Positions 1-6,834 of a DNA stretch of 15,567 bases are shown here, piece by piece. This DNA comes from Acidobacteriota bacterium (GTDB lineage: Bacteria > Acidobacteriota > Terriglobia > Acidiferrales > UBA7541). Under the pieces are notes generated by a model. It was not told where the DNA came from, made no database searches, and worked only from the letters and a program-made list of their open reading frames with translations. The position numbers were made by a program, and so were the translations under genes. The stretch spans positions 1 through 15,567 of the forward strand of contig PMOP01000055.1 in assembly GCA_003161495.1 (NCBI GenBank), in the 5' to 3' direction. How positions within the stretch are numbered: position 1 is the stretch's first letter; each line of letters starts with the position of its first letter.

Positions 1-2
1 AA

Positions 3-449
3 GGCAATGAGGAACTTTCTCACACGGCGGAATCCATTCACCAGGAAGTTGTATTCAAAGCGAACCGGAAGCGTGTCTACCAGGCGCTGATGGACTCCAA
101 ACAATTTGAACAGATCGTGCAGCTCAGCGACGCCAGGAAGACCATGATGCCGCCGGGAGCCCCGCCCGCAAAAATCAGTCCTGAAGTGGGCGGGGCCTTC
201 TCCATCTTCGGCGGCCTTATCGTGGGAAGGCAAATCGAACTCGTGCCCGACACGCGAATTGTCCAGGCCTGGCGTCCGGCCTACTGGGAGCCCGGCGTCT
301 ACTCGATTGTAAAGCTTGATCTCTCGGACAGCGGCGCCGGAACCAAACTCGTCCTCGACCACAGAGGTTTTCCTGACGGCGATGGAAAAACTCTACTCGC
401 CGGGTGGAGCAAAAACTATTGGCAGCCGATGGCGAAATTCCTGGTGTAG
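3..449 (+). CDS. SRPBCC / AHSA1-like domain protein, 5' end outside the window
   Basis: The frame is open from the left edge, so the true start lies upstream; 148 residues are visible. The start of the visible part (SIHQEVVFKANRKRVYQAL) is the first strand and helix of an AHSA1/START-like fold, where Activator-of-Hsp90-like proteins begin. It is followed by a GGAFSIFGG strand, the strand IVQAWRP and a C-terminal helix GWSKNYWQPMAKFL typical of the family. The family forms a hydrophobic ligand-binding cavity, but the ligand cannot be read from sequence and family members are diverse. The DUF420 gene follows on the same strand after about 100 nt. An internal ATG at position 90 is not a credible start because it would remove the first strand. 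Confidence 0.8.
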   Translation, partial: GNEELSHTAESIHQEVVFKANRKRVYQALMDSKQFEQIVQLSDARKTMMPPGAPPAKISPEVGGAFSIFGGLIVGRQIELVPDTRIVQAWRPAYWEPGVYSIVKLDLSDSGAGTKLVLDHRGFPDGDGKTLLAGWSKNYWQPMAKFLV

Positions 450-550
450 TCACCGGGCCTGCCGACTGTCGTTATTTTCGGGCTCACGGCGGGTGCCCGT
501 TTTTTCAGTGGCAGGGGCCCGAATTACTTTCGGATGGGTTTTGTGATTTA

Positions 551-1099
551 ATGGTCGGCATGGAACAAGCTGGAATCAGTCCGCGTCCGGTGGTGGGCGC
601 AATCGTCGTGGTGAGCGGCCTCGCTGTGTCGTTCCTGCTGTGGCTACTTTATGTGCACCATGCTTCGGCCGATTTTGCCGGGCGCTGGATGTTCCTGCCG
701 GCGCTCAACGCGCTTCTGAACGGATTGTGCGCGATCGCTCTCTGCGTGGGATTGTATTTCATCAAACAACACAACAGAGAAGCGCATCGCACGAGCATGC
801 TCTTGGCCTTCGCGTTCTCTTCCATTTTTCTGGTCAGCTATATCGTGAACCATGCGCTGCACGGCGACACGATTTTTCCGGGCCATGGCCCGGTCCGCAC
901 GCTGTACCTTTCCATTTTAGCCAGCCACATCATCCTTTCCATCGTCGCGCTGCCGATGGTGCTGACGACCTTCTTTTTCTCGCTGACCGGCCGGTTCGCA
1001 ATGCACAAGCGAATCGCGCGCTGGACGTTCCCAATCTGGCTCTACGTTTCGATCACTGGCGTCGTTGTTTTTGTATTCCTCAAGGCGTACGCATACTAG
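551..1099 (+). CDS. DUF420 family integral membrane protein (YozB/CtaM-like)
   Basis: This 182-residue protein has about five hydrophobic helices (residues ~13-34, 45-70, 83-101, 118-143, 158-178). Family landmarks are PALNALLNG after helix 1, histidines in helices and loops (H35, H36, H74, H79, H101, H104, H126, H152) and the end MHKRIARWTFPIWLYVSITG. DUF420 proteins are often found near heme-copper oxidase or cytochrome genes, and the Staphylococcus member CtaM is needed for an active aa3-type quinol oxidase. A role in heme or oxidase maturation is therefore plausible, but no oxidase gene is visible here. I chose ATG 551 (ATG 560 is the alternative). The frame stays open upstream to about 404 inside the SRPBCC gene, but that extension is soluble, Cys/Pro-rich and unlike the family. 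Confidence 0.82.
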   Translation: MVGMEQAGISPRPVVGAIVVVSGLAVSFLLWLLYVHHASADFAGRWMFLPALNALLNGLCAIALCVGLYFIKQHNREAHRTSMLLAFAFSSIFLVSYIVNHALHGDTIFPGHGPVRTLYLSILASHIILSIVALPMVLTTFFFSLTGRFAMHKRIARWTFPIWLYVSITGVVVFVFLKAYAY

Positions 1100-1169
1100 T
1101 CTTGCAAATTCACGGGGCGTGATTGAAACAAGGAAGAGCTATGAGCTATCCCATAAATTGGCTTTGTGG

Positions 1170-1220
1170 GTCGCGGCTTCAGCCGCGACATTGAGGAACT
1201 TGAAAAAAGGGCTTTAGCCC
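1170..1220. repeat. Pair of short palindromes (GGCTTCAGCC type) between genes
   Basis: The first hairpin has 8-bp perfect arms, GTCGCGGC (1170-1177) and GCCGCGAC (1182-1189), around TTCA. The second is GGGCT (1209-1213), TT, AGCCC (1216-1220). The core GGCTTCAGCC is shared with the 72-nt repeats at 6613 and 7959, so this looks like a diverged member of the same dispersed family. It lies downstream of the DUF420 gene and could also end transcription there, although no U-tract follows. The rest of the 202-nt gap shows no gene. Confidence 0.6.
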
Positions 1221-1265
1221 CTGAGGCCCTGCCGAGTTTGAAAACATGGATCAATTCCCTACCCG

Positions 1266-1295
1266 TTGACATCGCTCGCACTCCGTGTGTACCGT
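1266..1295 (+). promoter_or_regulatory. Candidate promoter of the crotonase-MFS-ALDH operon
   Basis: A perfect TTGACA at 1266-1271 is followed after 18 nt by TACCGT (1290-1295), a weak -10 box (3 of 6). Transcription would start about 7 nt downstream, at or next to the ATG at 1302, so the message could be leaderless. In keeping with this, no clear Shine-Dalgarno sequence precedes that ATG. The call rests on one strong and one weak box. Confidence 0.3.
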
Positions 1296-1301
1296 GTCGG
1301 A

Positions 1302-2057
1302 ATGTCATCTAAACCTGTTGAATCTCCCAGCGCCCATGCGCCAATCGGTGTAGTGATCGAGCGGTCCGGCGATATCCTGAACTTTACCTTGAATAATTCC
1401 GAGCATGGCAACGAAGTCACTGGCGCGATGTTCGACGCGATGCTCACCGAGCTTCGCCGCGAAGCCTCTCATCCGAGCGCGCGAGTTTTGCGCCTGAGCG
1501 CTCGCGGCAAAGTATTTTGCACCGGGCGGGAACGCGCGGGCCGGGATGCCGTGACGATCCATCATGAATCCGCGCGCCTCATCGAATTCAAGCGCGCCTT
1601 GCGGGTTTCTCCGCTGATCAGCGTCGCGGAAGTGCAAGGCGACGCTTTCGGTTTCGGGTTTGGCCTCGCGATCGTGTGCGATTTCGTTTACGTCGCTGAA
1701 AGCGCCACCCTGGGATTCCCGGAAATGAAATTCGGCCTTGCTCCCGCCGCGATCATGGCGTATCTCGGCGAGTACGCGTTGCCGCGCTTTGCGTTTCCCC
1801 TCGTCCTCTTCGGCGATCCCATCGCGCCGCCGCAGGCTCGAGAAATCGGCCTCATCTCGCACGTCAGTCCGGCCGGCACTCTCGCTTCCGACGTCGATGA
1901 CCTCATCGAACGCATCCTGCGTCTCGATCCGAATGCCGCGCGGAACTGCAAGGAATTTTTCCAGACGACGCTGCAAAATTCGTTTGACCAGAATTGCCGT
2001 CTGGCCACCGAAGCCTTGACCGTCGGCAGCCTGGCCGTGCTCTCGAGGCAGAAGTGA
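1302..2057 (+). CDS. Enoyl-CoA hydratase/isomerase (crotonase) family protein
   Basis: A 251-residue crotonase-fold protein, normal in length, expected to act on an acyl-CoA in the cytoplasm. The first oxyanion-hole region is ARGKVFCTGRE (~67-77) and the second is GDAFGFGFGLAIVCDF (~113-128). By alignment with rat mitochondrial enoyl-CoA hydratase (GGGCELAMMCD), the first catalytic glutamate is glycine (G121) here. The second acid is kept as E141 in FPEMKFGLAP. With one acid only, hydration of a 2-enoyl-CoA is doubtful, and isomerase, lyase or hydrolase chemistry is possible. ATG 1302 fits the family N-terminus; a TTG at 1266 in the same frame would fall in the candidate promoter. The MFS gene follows after 7 nt, and its pairing with an aldehyde dehydrogenase suggests a shared catabolic pathway. 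Confidence 0.85.
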   Translation: MSSKPVESPSAHAPIGVVIERSGDILNFTLNNSEHGNEVTGAMFDAMLTELRREASHPSARVLRLSARGKVFCTGRERAGRDAVTIHHESARLIEFKRALRVSPLISVAEVQGDAFGFGFGLAIVCDFVYVAESATLGFPEMKFGLAPAAIMAYLGEYALPRFAFPLVLFGDPIAPPQAREIGLISHVSPAGTLASDVDDLIERILRLDPNAARNCKEFFQTTLQNSFDQNCRLATEALTVGSLAVLSRQK

Positions 2058-2064
2058 GCCGGCC

Positions 2065-3435
2065 ATGCCCGTGAACGCAGGCGCGCGGCTTGACCGGCTT
2101 CCGCTCTCCTCCTTCCATCGCCGGATCATGTGGCTCATCGGCGCGGGAATGTTCTTCGATGGCTTTGACATTTACCTTGCCGGAATCGTTCTCGGAGCCA
2201 CGGTCAAGAGCGGCTTCTCCACGCTCAGCCAAAACGCGCAATTCGTCTCGGCAACTTTTGTCGGCATGATGCTGGGCTCGCTTGTGACCGGCTTCCTCGG
2301 CGACCGGTTGGGGCGCCGCTTCACCTATCAATCGAATCTTGCCATCTTCGGATTTGCGTCCATCGCCGCGGCCTTCGCGCCCTCCATGCAAGTTTTGATC
2401 TTGATCCAGTGCATCATCGGATTCGGACTCGGGGCAGAAAATGTGGTCGGCTACTCGACACTGACCGAATTCGTCCCGCCGCAGTCGCGGGGCAAATGGC
2501 TGGGCTTGATGACTGTCTTTGTTGTCACTGGATTGCCGGCTGCGGCGTTGCTTGGAAGACTGATTATCCCGACTTTCGGCTGGCGAGCAATGTTCATGCC
2601 GGGAGGATTCGGCGCGTTGGTTGTTTGGTATCTGCGGAAAAAGTTGCCGGAATCGCCGCGCTGGCTGGAATCCGTCGGACGCGCCGAAGAAGCCGAGGCC
2701 TTGCTGTCGGCCATCGAGAGCGAAGTTGCGCTGCACCATGCGCCGCTGCCGCCGCCCATGCTTTCGCCGCTCGTAAAATATTCGCGAAATCTTTCTTCGC
2801 TTCTCAGCCCCGCAATTCTTCCGCGCATGATTTTGGGATCGGTCTCTCTGATCGTCATCAACAGCTTGCTCTACGGTTTCGTGACCTGGCTTCCCACTTT
2901 CTTTGTCCAGCAAGGCCTCAGCATCGCCAGGTCGTTTAATTATTCTCTCGTCATGGCCCTCGGCGCGCCGATTGGCTCCGCGATTGGCGCTTTCACCGCG
3001 GATTCCTGGGGACGTAAACCCACCATCATCGGCGCATGCCTGCTCACCATCTTGATTGGAAGCTTTTATCCATTCATTCAAACTCCCGCCATTTTGATGG
3101 TGACCGGCTTCGCGCTGATCGTCCCCATCTACGTCCTCGTGGCGCTGCTTTTTGCGATCTATATCCCCGAGCTTTTTCCGACGGAAGTTCGCTTGCGCGC
3201 GTCGGGAATCTGCAACACGTTCGGACGCGGCGCGATCATCTTCACATCCTTCATCGTGGTCGCGCTTTTCCGGTCGCATGGAATTGGCGGCGTCCTCGCA
3301 TTCATGATCGGTCTTCTCATCGTGGAGATCATGGTCGTCCTCACGCTTGGGGTCGAACCGAAAAAGCGCCGCCTCGAAGAGATCGAGGCTGAAGCTACGG
3401 TTACTCCTTTCCCCGCCGAGGTGCGGAATCCATGA
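2065..3435 (+). CDS. MFS transporter, aromatic acid:H+ symporter / NiaP-like
   Basis: This 456-residue protein has the usual 12 hydrophobic segments of a major facilitator permease. Residues 31-35 read FDGFD, the acidic pair in helix 1 typical of the AAHS family (PcaK, BenK). The inter-helix 2-3 motif A is GFLGDRLGRR (76-85). PESPRWL follows helix 6, and ELFPTEVRLRASG precedes helix 11, as in sugar-porter, NiaP and SV2-like members. The probable role is proton-coupled uptake of an organic acid, perhaps an aromatic or pyridine carboxylate; the exact substrate is unknown. It starts 7 nt after the crotonase stop, and its last codons overlap the aldehyde dehydrogenase start (ATGA, 3432-3435), so the genes are very likely translationally coupled. 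Confidence 0.88.
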   Translation: MPVNAGARLDRLPLSSFHRRIMWLIGAGMFFDGFDIYLAGIVLGATVKSGFSTLSQNAQFVSATFVGMMLGSLVTGFLGDRLGRRFTYQSNLAIFGFASIAAAFAPSMQVLILIQCIIGFGLGAENVVGYSTLTEFVPPQSRGKWLGLMTVFVVTGLPAAALLGRLIIPTFGWRAMFMPGGFGALVVWYLRKKLPESPRWLESVGRAEEAEALLSAIESEVALHHAPLPPPMLSPLVKYSRNLSSLLSPAILPRMILGSVSLIVINSLLYGFVTWLPTFFVQQGLSIARSFNYSLVMALGAPIGSAIGAFTADSWGRKPTIIGACLLTILIGSFYPFIQTPAILMVTGFALIVPIYVLVALLFAIYIPELFPTEVRLRASGICNTFGRGAIIFTSFIVVALFRSHGIGGVLAFMIGLLIVEIMVVLTLGVEPKKRRLEEIEAEATVTPFPAEVRNP

Positions 3436-4943
3436 CCGTCCTGCCGATCACTTACGACGCGCAGCTTTTTATCAACGGCGAGCTTAACGATGCGGCGAGC
3501 GGTAAGACTCTGGACATCGTCAATCCGGCGACGGGCGTCGTAATCGGACGACTCGCTGATGCCGGGGCAATCGACGTGGACCGGGCGGTCACCGCCGCTC
3601 AACGCGCCTTTGACGAAGGAAAATGGAGCCGCGCGCCGGTCCACGAGCGCGCCCGTGTGCTCAACCGCTTCGCCGATTTGTTCGAGGCTGACCTCGAAGC
3701 CTTTTACAAGCTCGAAACACTCAACAATGGCCGCCCCATCATCGAAACGCGCGCGCAAATTTCGCGCCTTCCGCAGTTCTACCGCTATTTCGCGGCGCTG
3801 GCATTGACTCGCCGCACGGACGTGATCCCGGTCGAAGGTTCGTACCTGTGCTACACGCAGCGCGTGCCGCTCGGCGTCGTCGCGCTCATGACGTCCTTCA
3901 ATCATCCGTTGATGATTCTGTCGAAGAGTCTCGCGCCGGCGCTTGCGACGGGCAACAGCGTCGTCATCAAACCCTCGGAACAGACGCCGCTCACGACGAT
4001 TCGCCTCGTCGAGCTTCTCGATCGCGCCGGAATCCCGAAGGGCGTCGTCAACGCAGTCAACGGCGTGGGCGCCGAAACGGGCGCCGCGCTCGCCGCTCAT
4101 CCGAAAATTCGAAAAGTGACGTTCACAGGGAGCACGGAGGTAGGCCGCTCGATCGGCGTCGCAGCCGCGCGCAATTTCGCTGCGACCACGCTGGAACTCG
4201 GCGGCAAGGGCGCCGTCATTCTCTTCGATGACATGGAAATGGAGCGCGCGGTAAACGGCGCAGCTTTCGCGGCATTCATCGCCGCGGGGCAGACGTGCGT
4301 GTGCGGTTCGCGCATCCTCGTTCAGCACTCCATGTATGCGGCGTTCCTCGAAAAATTTCGAACGAAAGTTGCGTCGATTCGTCTCGGCGATCCTGCAGAA
4401 GCGCAGACGCAGCTCGGGCCCGTCATTTCGGAAAAGTCACGAAGGCGTATCCTGGCGATGCTCGACCGCGCCGCCTCCGCCGGCGCGAAGACGCTGACGG
4501 GTGGCAAGGCACCCTCCACGGCCGCGCCTTCCGGATTTTTCATCGAGCCGACCGTGCTTTATGACGCCGACCCTCGATCCGAAATTGCGCAAGAGGAAGT
4601 TTTCGGGCCGGTGACCGTGGTCCTGCCGTTTGAAGACGAAGCCGAGGCGATTCGTGTCGCCAATGACACGCGGTTCGGACTCGCGGCCTCGGTCTGGACC
4701 GGCGACGTGGCGCGCGCGCACCGTGTCGCCGGCCAACTTCTCTTCGGCATGGTTTGGGTAAATGATCATCACCGGCTCGACCCTGCATCGCCGTGGGGAG
4801 GTTTCAAGGATAGCGGCGTGGGACGCGAGACAGGCATCGAGTCATTCGATCAATTCACCGAAGTACGCGCTGTGACGGTGAACACGTCCGGCGAGACCGT
4901 GGACTGGTACCAAAAAGGCGGCGCGCCGAAACGCCTCAACTAA
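3432..4943 (+). CDS. NAD(P)+-dependent aldehyde dehydrogenase
   Basis: A full-length (503-residue) ALDH-superfamily enzyme that oxidises an aldehyde to a carboxylate in the cytoplasm. All key residues are present: N157 in TSFNHPL, K180 in KPSEQTP, the Rossmann segment FTGSTEVGRS (231-240), the general base E255 in LELGGKG, the catalytic cysteine C289 in GQTCVCGSR, and E389 in EEVFGPV. The C-terminal signature PWGGFKDSGVGRETGIE is intact. A second cysteine (C291) two residues after the nucleophile is found in several betaine- and semialdehyde-type ALDHs. The overlap with the transporter gene and the nearby crotonase suggest that the aldehyde arises from the imported compound. A semialdehyde from aromatic-ring breakdown or a benzaldehyde is possible, but nothing in the sequence settles the substrate. 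Confidence 0.92.
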   Translation: MTVLPITYDAQLFINGELNDAASGKTLDIVNPATGVVIGRLADAGAIDVDRAVTAAQRAFDEGKWSRAPVHERARVLNRFADLFEADLEAFYKLETLNNGRPIIETRAQISRLPQFYRYFAALALTRRTDVIPVEGSYLCYTQRVPLGVVALMTSFNHPLMILSKSLAPALATGNSVVIKPSEQTPLTTIRLVELLDRAGIPKGVVNAVNGVGAETGAALAAHPKIRKVTFTGSTEVGRSIGVAAARNFAATTLELGGKGAVILFDDMEMERAVNGAAFAAFIAAGQTCVCGSRILVQHSMYAAFLEKFRTKVASIRLGDPAEAQTQLGPVISEKSRRRILAMLDRAASAGAKTLTGGKAPSTAAPSGFFIEPTVLYDADPRSEIAQEEVFGPVTVVLPFEDEAEAIRVANDTRFGLAASVWTGDVARAHRVAGQLLFGMVWVNDHHRLDPASPWGGFKDSGVGRETGIESFDQFTEVRAVTVNTSGETVDWYQKGGAPKRLN

Positions 4944-4964
4944 ACAAGTTCTGAGGGCTGGTGA

Positions 4965-6608
4965 ATGAGAATGGAGATCGCGATTTTCCTTCGCACCGTA
5001 CTGCTCTGCGTGTGTGTCTTAGCGATTGTGTCACCTGCATCGTCCCAAAACGCCGACACCATTCTGGTGAACGGAAAAATCCTGACAGTCGATGCTAAAT
5101 TTTCGACCCATGAAGCAATTGCCATACGCGACGGCAAAATCAAAGCGGTGGGCGGCAACTCAGAAATTAGAAAACAAGCGGGTCCGCAGACGCGCGTGAT
5201 CGACCTGCAAGGCCGCACGGTAATTCCCGGCTTGATCGATTCCCATATTCATGCGATCCGTGCGGGCCAGACGTTCACAACCGAAGTGAATTGGGTGGGC
5301 GCAACGTCCATCACGGAAGCGATGAACCGGATCCACGAAGCTTCGCTGGCGAAAAAGCCGGGTTCCTGGCTGATTGTCGCGGGCGGGTGGAACGCGGAGC
5401 AGTTTAAAGAAAAGCGCAGGCCAACACAGGCGGACCTGGTGGAGGCAGCGCCAAATAATCCTGTGTATGTGCAGCTTGGTTACGATTGGGAAGTGATGAC
5501 GCCCGCGGGATTTGCAGCCATGGGTATTCAGAGCGATGACGACTTGCCGCGTCCTGGAAAACTCGAAAGAGACGCGAGCGGTAAACCGACCGGCGCGATT
5601 GAAGACGGCGGCGGCTTTGACGTGGCCATTGCGCTCTTTGAAAAACTTCCTCACCCGACATTCGATGAACAAGTGCAAGGAACGAAGAGCTTTTTCCATG
5701 AAATGAATCGCCTCGGCGTGACCGGTGTCGGCGATCCCGGCGGAAATAATCTCAACCCGGAAAATTATCAGCCGCTCTTCAAAGTCTGGCGGCAGCATCA
5801 ATTGACGCTTCGCATCGCGTACAGCCTGTGCGGCCCGACTCCGGGCAAGGAATTTGAAGAGTTAAAAAGTTTGACGCAGATGCTGCCGCAGGGTTTTGGC
5901 GACGACATGCTGAAATTCAACGGCATCGGGGAACGCGTCACCTGGGGCATGAACAACAACGACCATCCGACTGAGGAAAATAAGGAAAAGTATTACCAGA
6001 TCGTCCGCTGGGCCGCGCAAAAAGGAATGCCCGTCACGATGCATTGGCCGAATGACGAATCCGCCGACGCGCTGCTTTCCATTTACGAGCATGTGAATGC
6101 GGAATTTCCCATCGCGAATCTGCGCTGGTCGGTCGCCCATCTGACCAATGCGTCGCCCCGGAATTTACAGCGAATGAAAGCGATGGGCGTGGGCTGGACC
6201 ATCCAGCGCCCGAACGCCGCGTCGGTGGAAAACGCCAAGGAACTCGGCGTGAACATGGGCGCGGGGACCGACGCGCATCGCGTGGCCTCCTACAATCCGT
6301 TCACCGCGCTTGCATGGTCGCTCGTCGACAGTAAGAACGCCGGCAGCGTGCAGCGCGGACCTGAACAAACGCCCACGCGCGAGGACGCGCTGCGAGCCTA
6401 CACGATCGGCAGCGCGTGGTTTTCCTTCGACGAAAATAAGCGTGGCTCGCTCGAGCCCGGAAAATTCGCCGACCTCGCGGTCCTGACGAAAGACTACATG
6501 ACCGTCCCGGCAGATCAAATCGCCGGGATCGAGTCGCTGCTCACAATGGTAGGCGGAAAGATCGTTTACGCCGCCGGCCCCTATACGAAGCTCGATAATT
6601 CTCATTAA
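4965..6608 (+). CDS. Exported amidohydrolase, Amidohydrolase_3 (YtcJ-like) family
   Basis: This 547-residue metal-dependent hydrolase has an N-terminal signal peptide: hydrophobic stretch ~6-22, probable cleavage near SPASSQ at 24-28. The N-terminal beta-sandwich ADTILVNGKILTVD leads into GLIDSHIHAI, with metal ligands H94 and H96. Further likely ligands are H360 (VTMHW), H392 (VAHL) and D436 (GAGTDAH). GSLEPGKFADLAVL near the C-terminus closes the sandwich, as in all urease-type amidohydrolases. Members cleave amide or cyclic C-N bonds, and many have unknown substrates. GAGG at 4953-4956 lies 8 nt before the ATG and supports this start. It follows the ALDH by 21 nt and probably ends that operon, because a palindromic repeat lies 4 nt beyond its stop. 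Confidence 0.88.
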   Translation: MRMEIAIFLRTVLLCVCVLAIVSPASSQNADTILVNGKILTVDAKFSTHEAIAIRDGKIKAVGGNSEIRKQAGPQTRVIDLQGRTVIPGLIDSHIHAIRAGQTFTTEVNWVGATSITEAMNRIHEASLAKKPGSWLIVAGGWNAEQFKEKRRPTQADLVEAAPNNPVYVQLGYDWEVMTPAGFAAMGIQSDDDLPRPGKLERDASGKPTGAIEDGGGFDVAIALFEKLPHPTFDEQVQGTKSFFHEMNRLGVTGVGDPGGNNLNPENYQPLFKVWRQHQLTLRIAYSLCGPTPGKEFEELKSLTQMLPQGFGDDMLKFNGIGERVTWGMNNNDHPTEENKEKYYQIVRWAAQKGMPVTMHWPNDESADALLSIYEHVNAEFPIANLRWSVAHLTNASPRNLQRMKAMGVGWTIQRPNAASVENAKELGVNMGAGTDAHRVASYNPFTALAWSLVDSKNAGSVQRGPEQTPTREDALRAYTIGSAWFSFDENKRGSLEPGKFADLAVLTKDYMTVPADQIAGIESLLTMVGGKIVYAAGPYTKLDNSH

Positions 6609-6612
6609 AAAA

Positions 6613-6684
6613 GTAGCACAGGCTTCAGCCTGTGGAGTTTAGCTCTTGCTCATACTAAAACCCACAGGCTGAAGCCTGCGTCAC
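6613..6684. repeat. 72-nt palindromic dispersed repeat, copy A
   Basis: The outer arms CAGGCTTCAGCCTGTGG (6619-6635) and CCACAGGCTGAAGCCTG (6662-6678) are perfect 17-nt inverted repeats, and each arm is itself nearly palindromic about GGCTTCAGCC. GTTTAG and CTAAAAC continue the pairing inward. The element starts 4 nt after the stop of the amidohydrolase gene and aligns without gaps to copy B at 7959-8030 (57 of 72 positions identical by hand). It resembles REP/BIME-like elements and carries no coding capacity. It could act as a transcription barrier or stabilise the 3' end of the upstream message. Confidence 0.8.
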
Positions 6685-6712
6685 AAAACCGCGGACAATT
6701 CACATGCCTTGC

Positions 6713-6741
6713 TTGAAAGCGAATGGGGTCGGGTGTATGTT
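6713..6741 (+). promoter_or_regulatory. Candidate sigma-70 promoter of the ACMSD-like gene
   Basis: TTGAAA (6713-6718, 5 of 6 to consensus) and TATGTT (6736-6741, 4 of 6) are separated by 17 nt. Transcription would start near 6748, giving a leader of about 87 nt before the ATG at 6835. The -10 region lies in an 18-nt stretch (6727-6744) that recurs with two mismatches at 9333-9350. Confidence 0.45.
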
Positions 6742-6834
6742 TCCCGCGGGCGAAATTCACAACTGAAATTTTAATCACGGGAAATGCGTTATCGCGTTTC
6801 CGGCATGTCATCCACGATTCGAGGAGAATTGACG

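Noticed and set aside
404..550. N-terminal extension of the DUF420 protein
   Set aside because: It overlaps the end of the SRPBCC gene and adds a Cys/Pro-rich soluble stretch that the family does not have; ATG 551 gives the usual length.
1903..3279. Long minus-strand open frame (458 codons) opposite the MFS gene
   Set aside because: Its product is R/D/E/Q-rich with no domain or export signal, a usual antisense product of high-GC coding DNA. The opposite strand has a full-length, motif-complete transporter.
3159..4328. Long minus-strand open frame (389 codons) opposite the aldehyde dehydrogenase
   Set aside because: The composition is highly charged and repetitive without recognisable motifs, while the plus strand keeps every ALDH catalytic residue.
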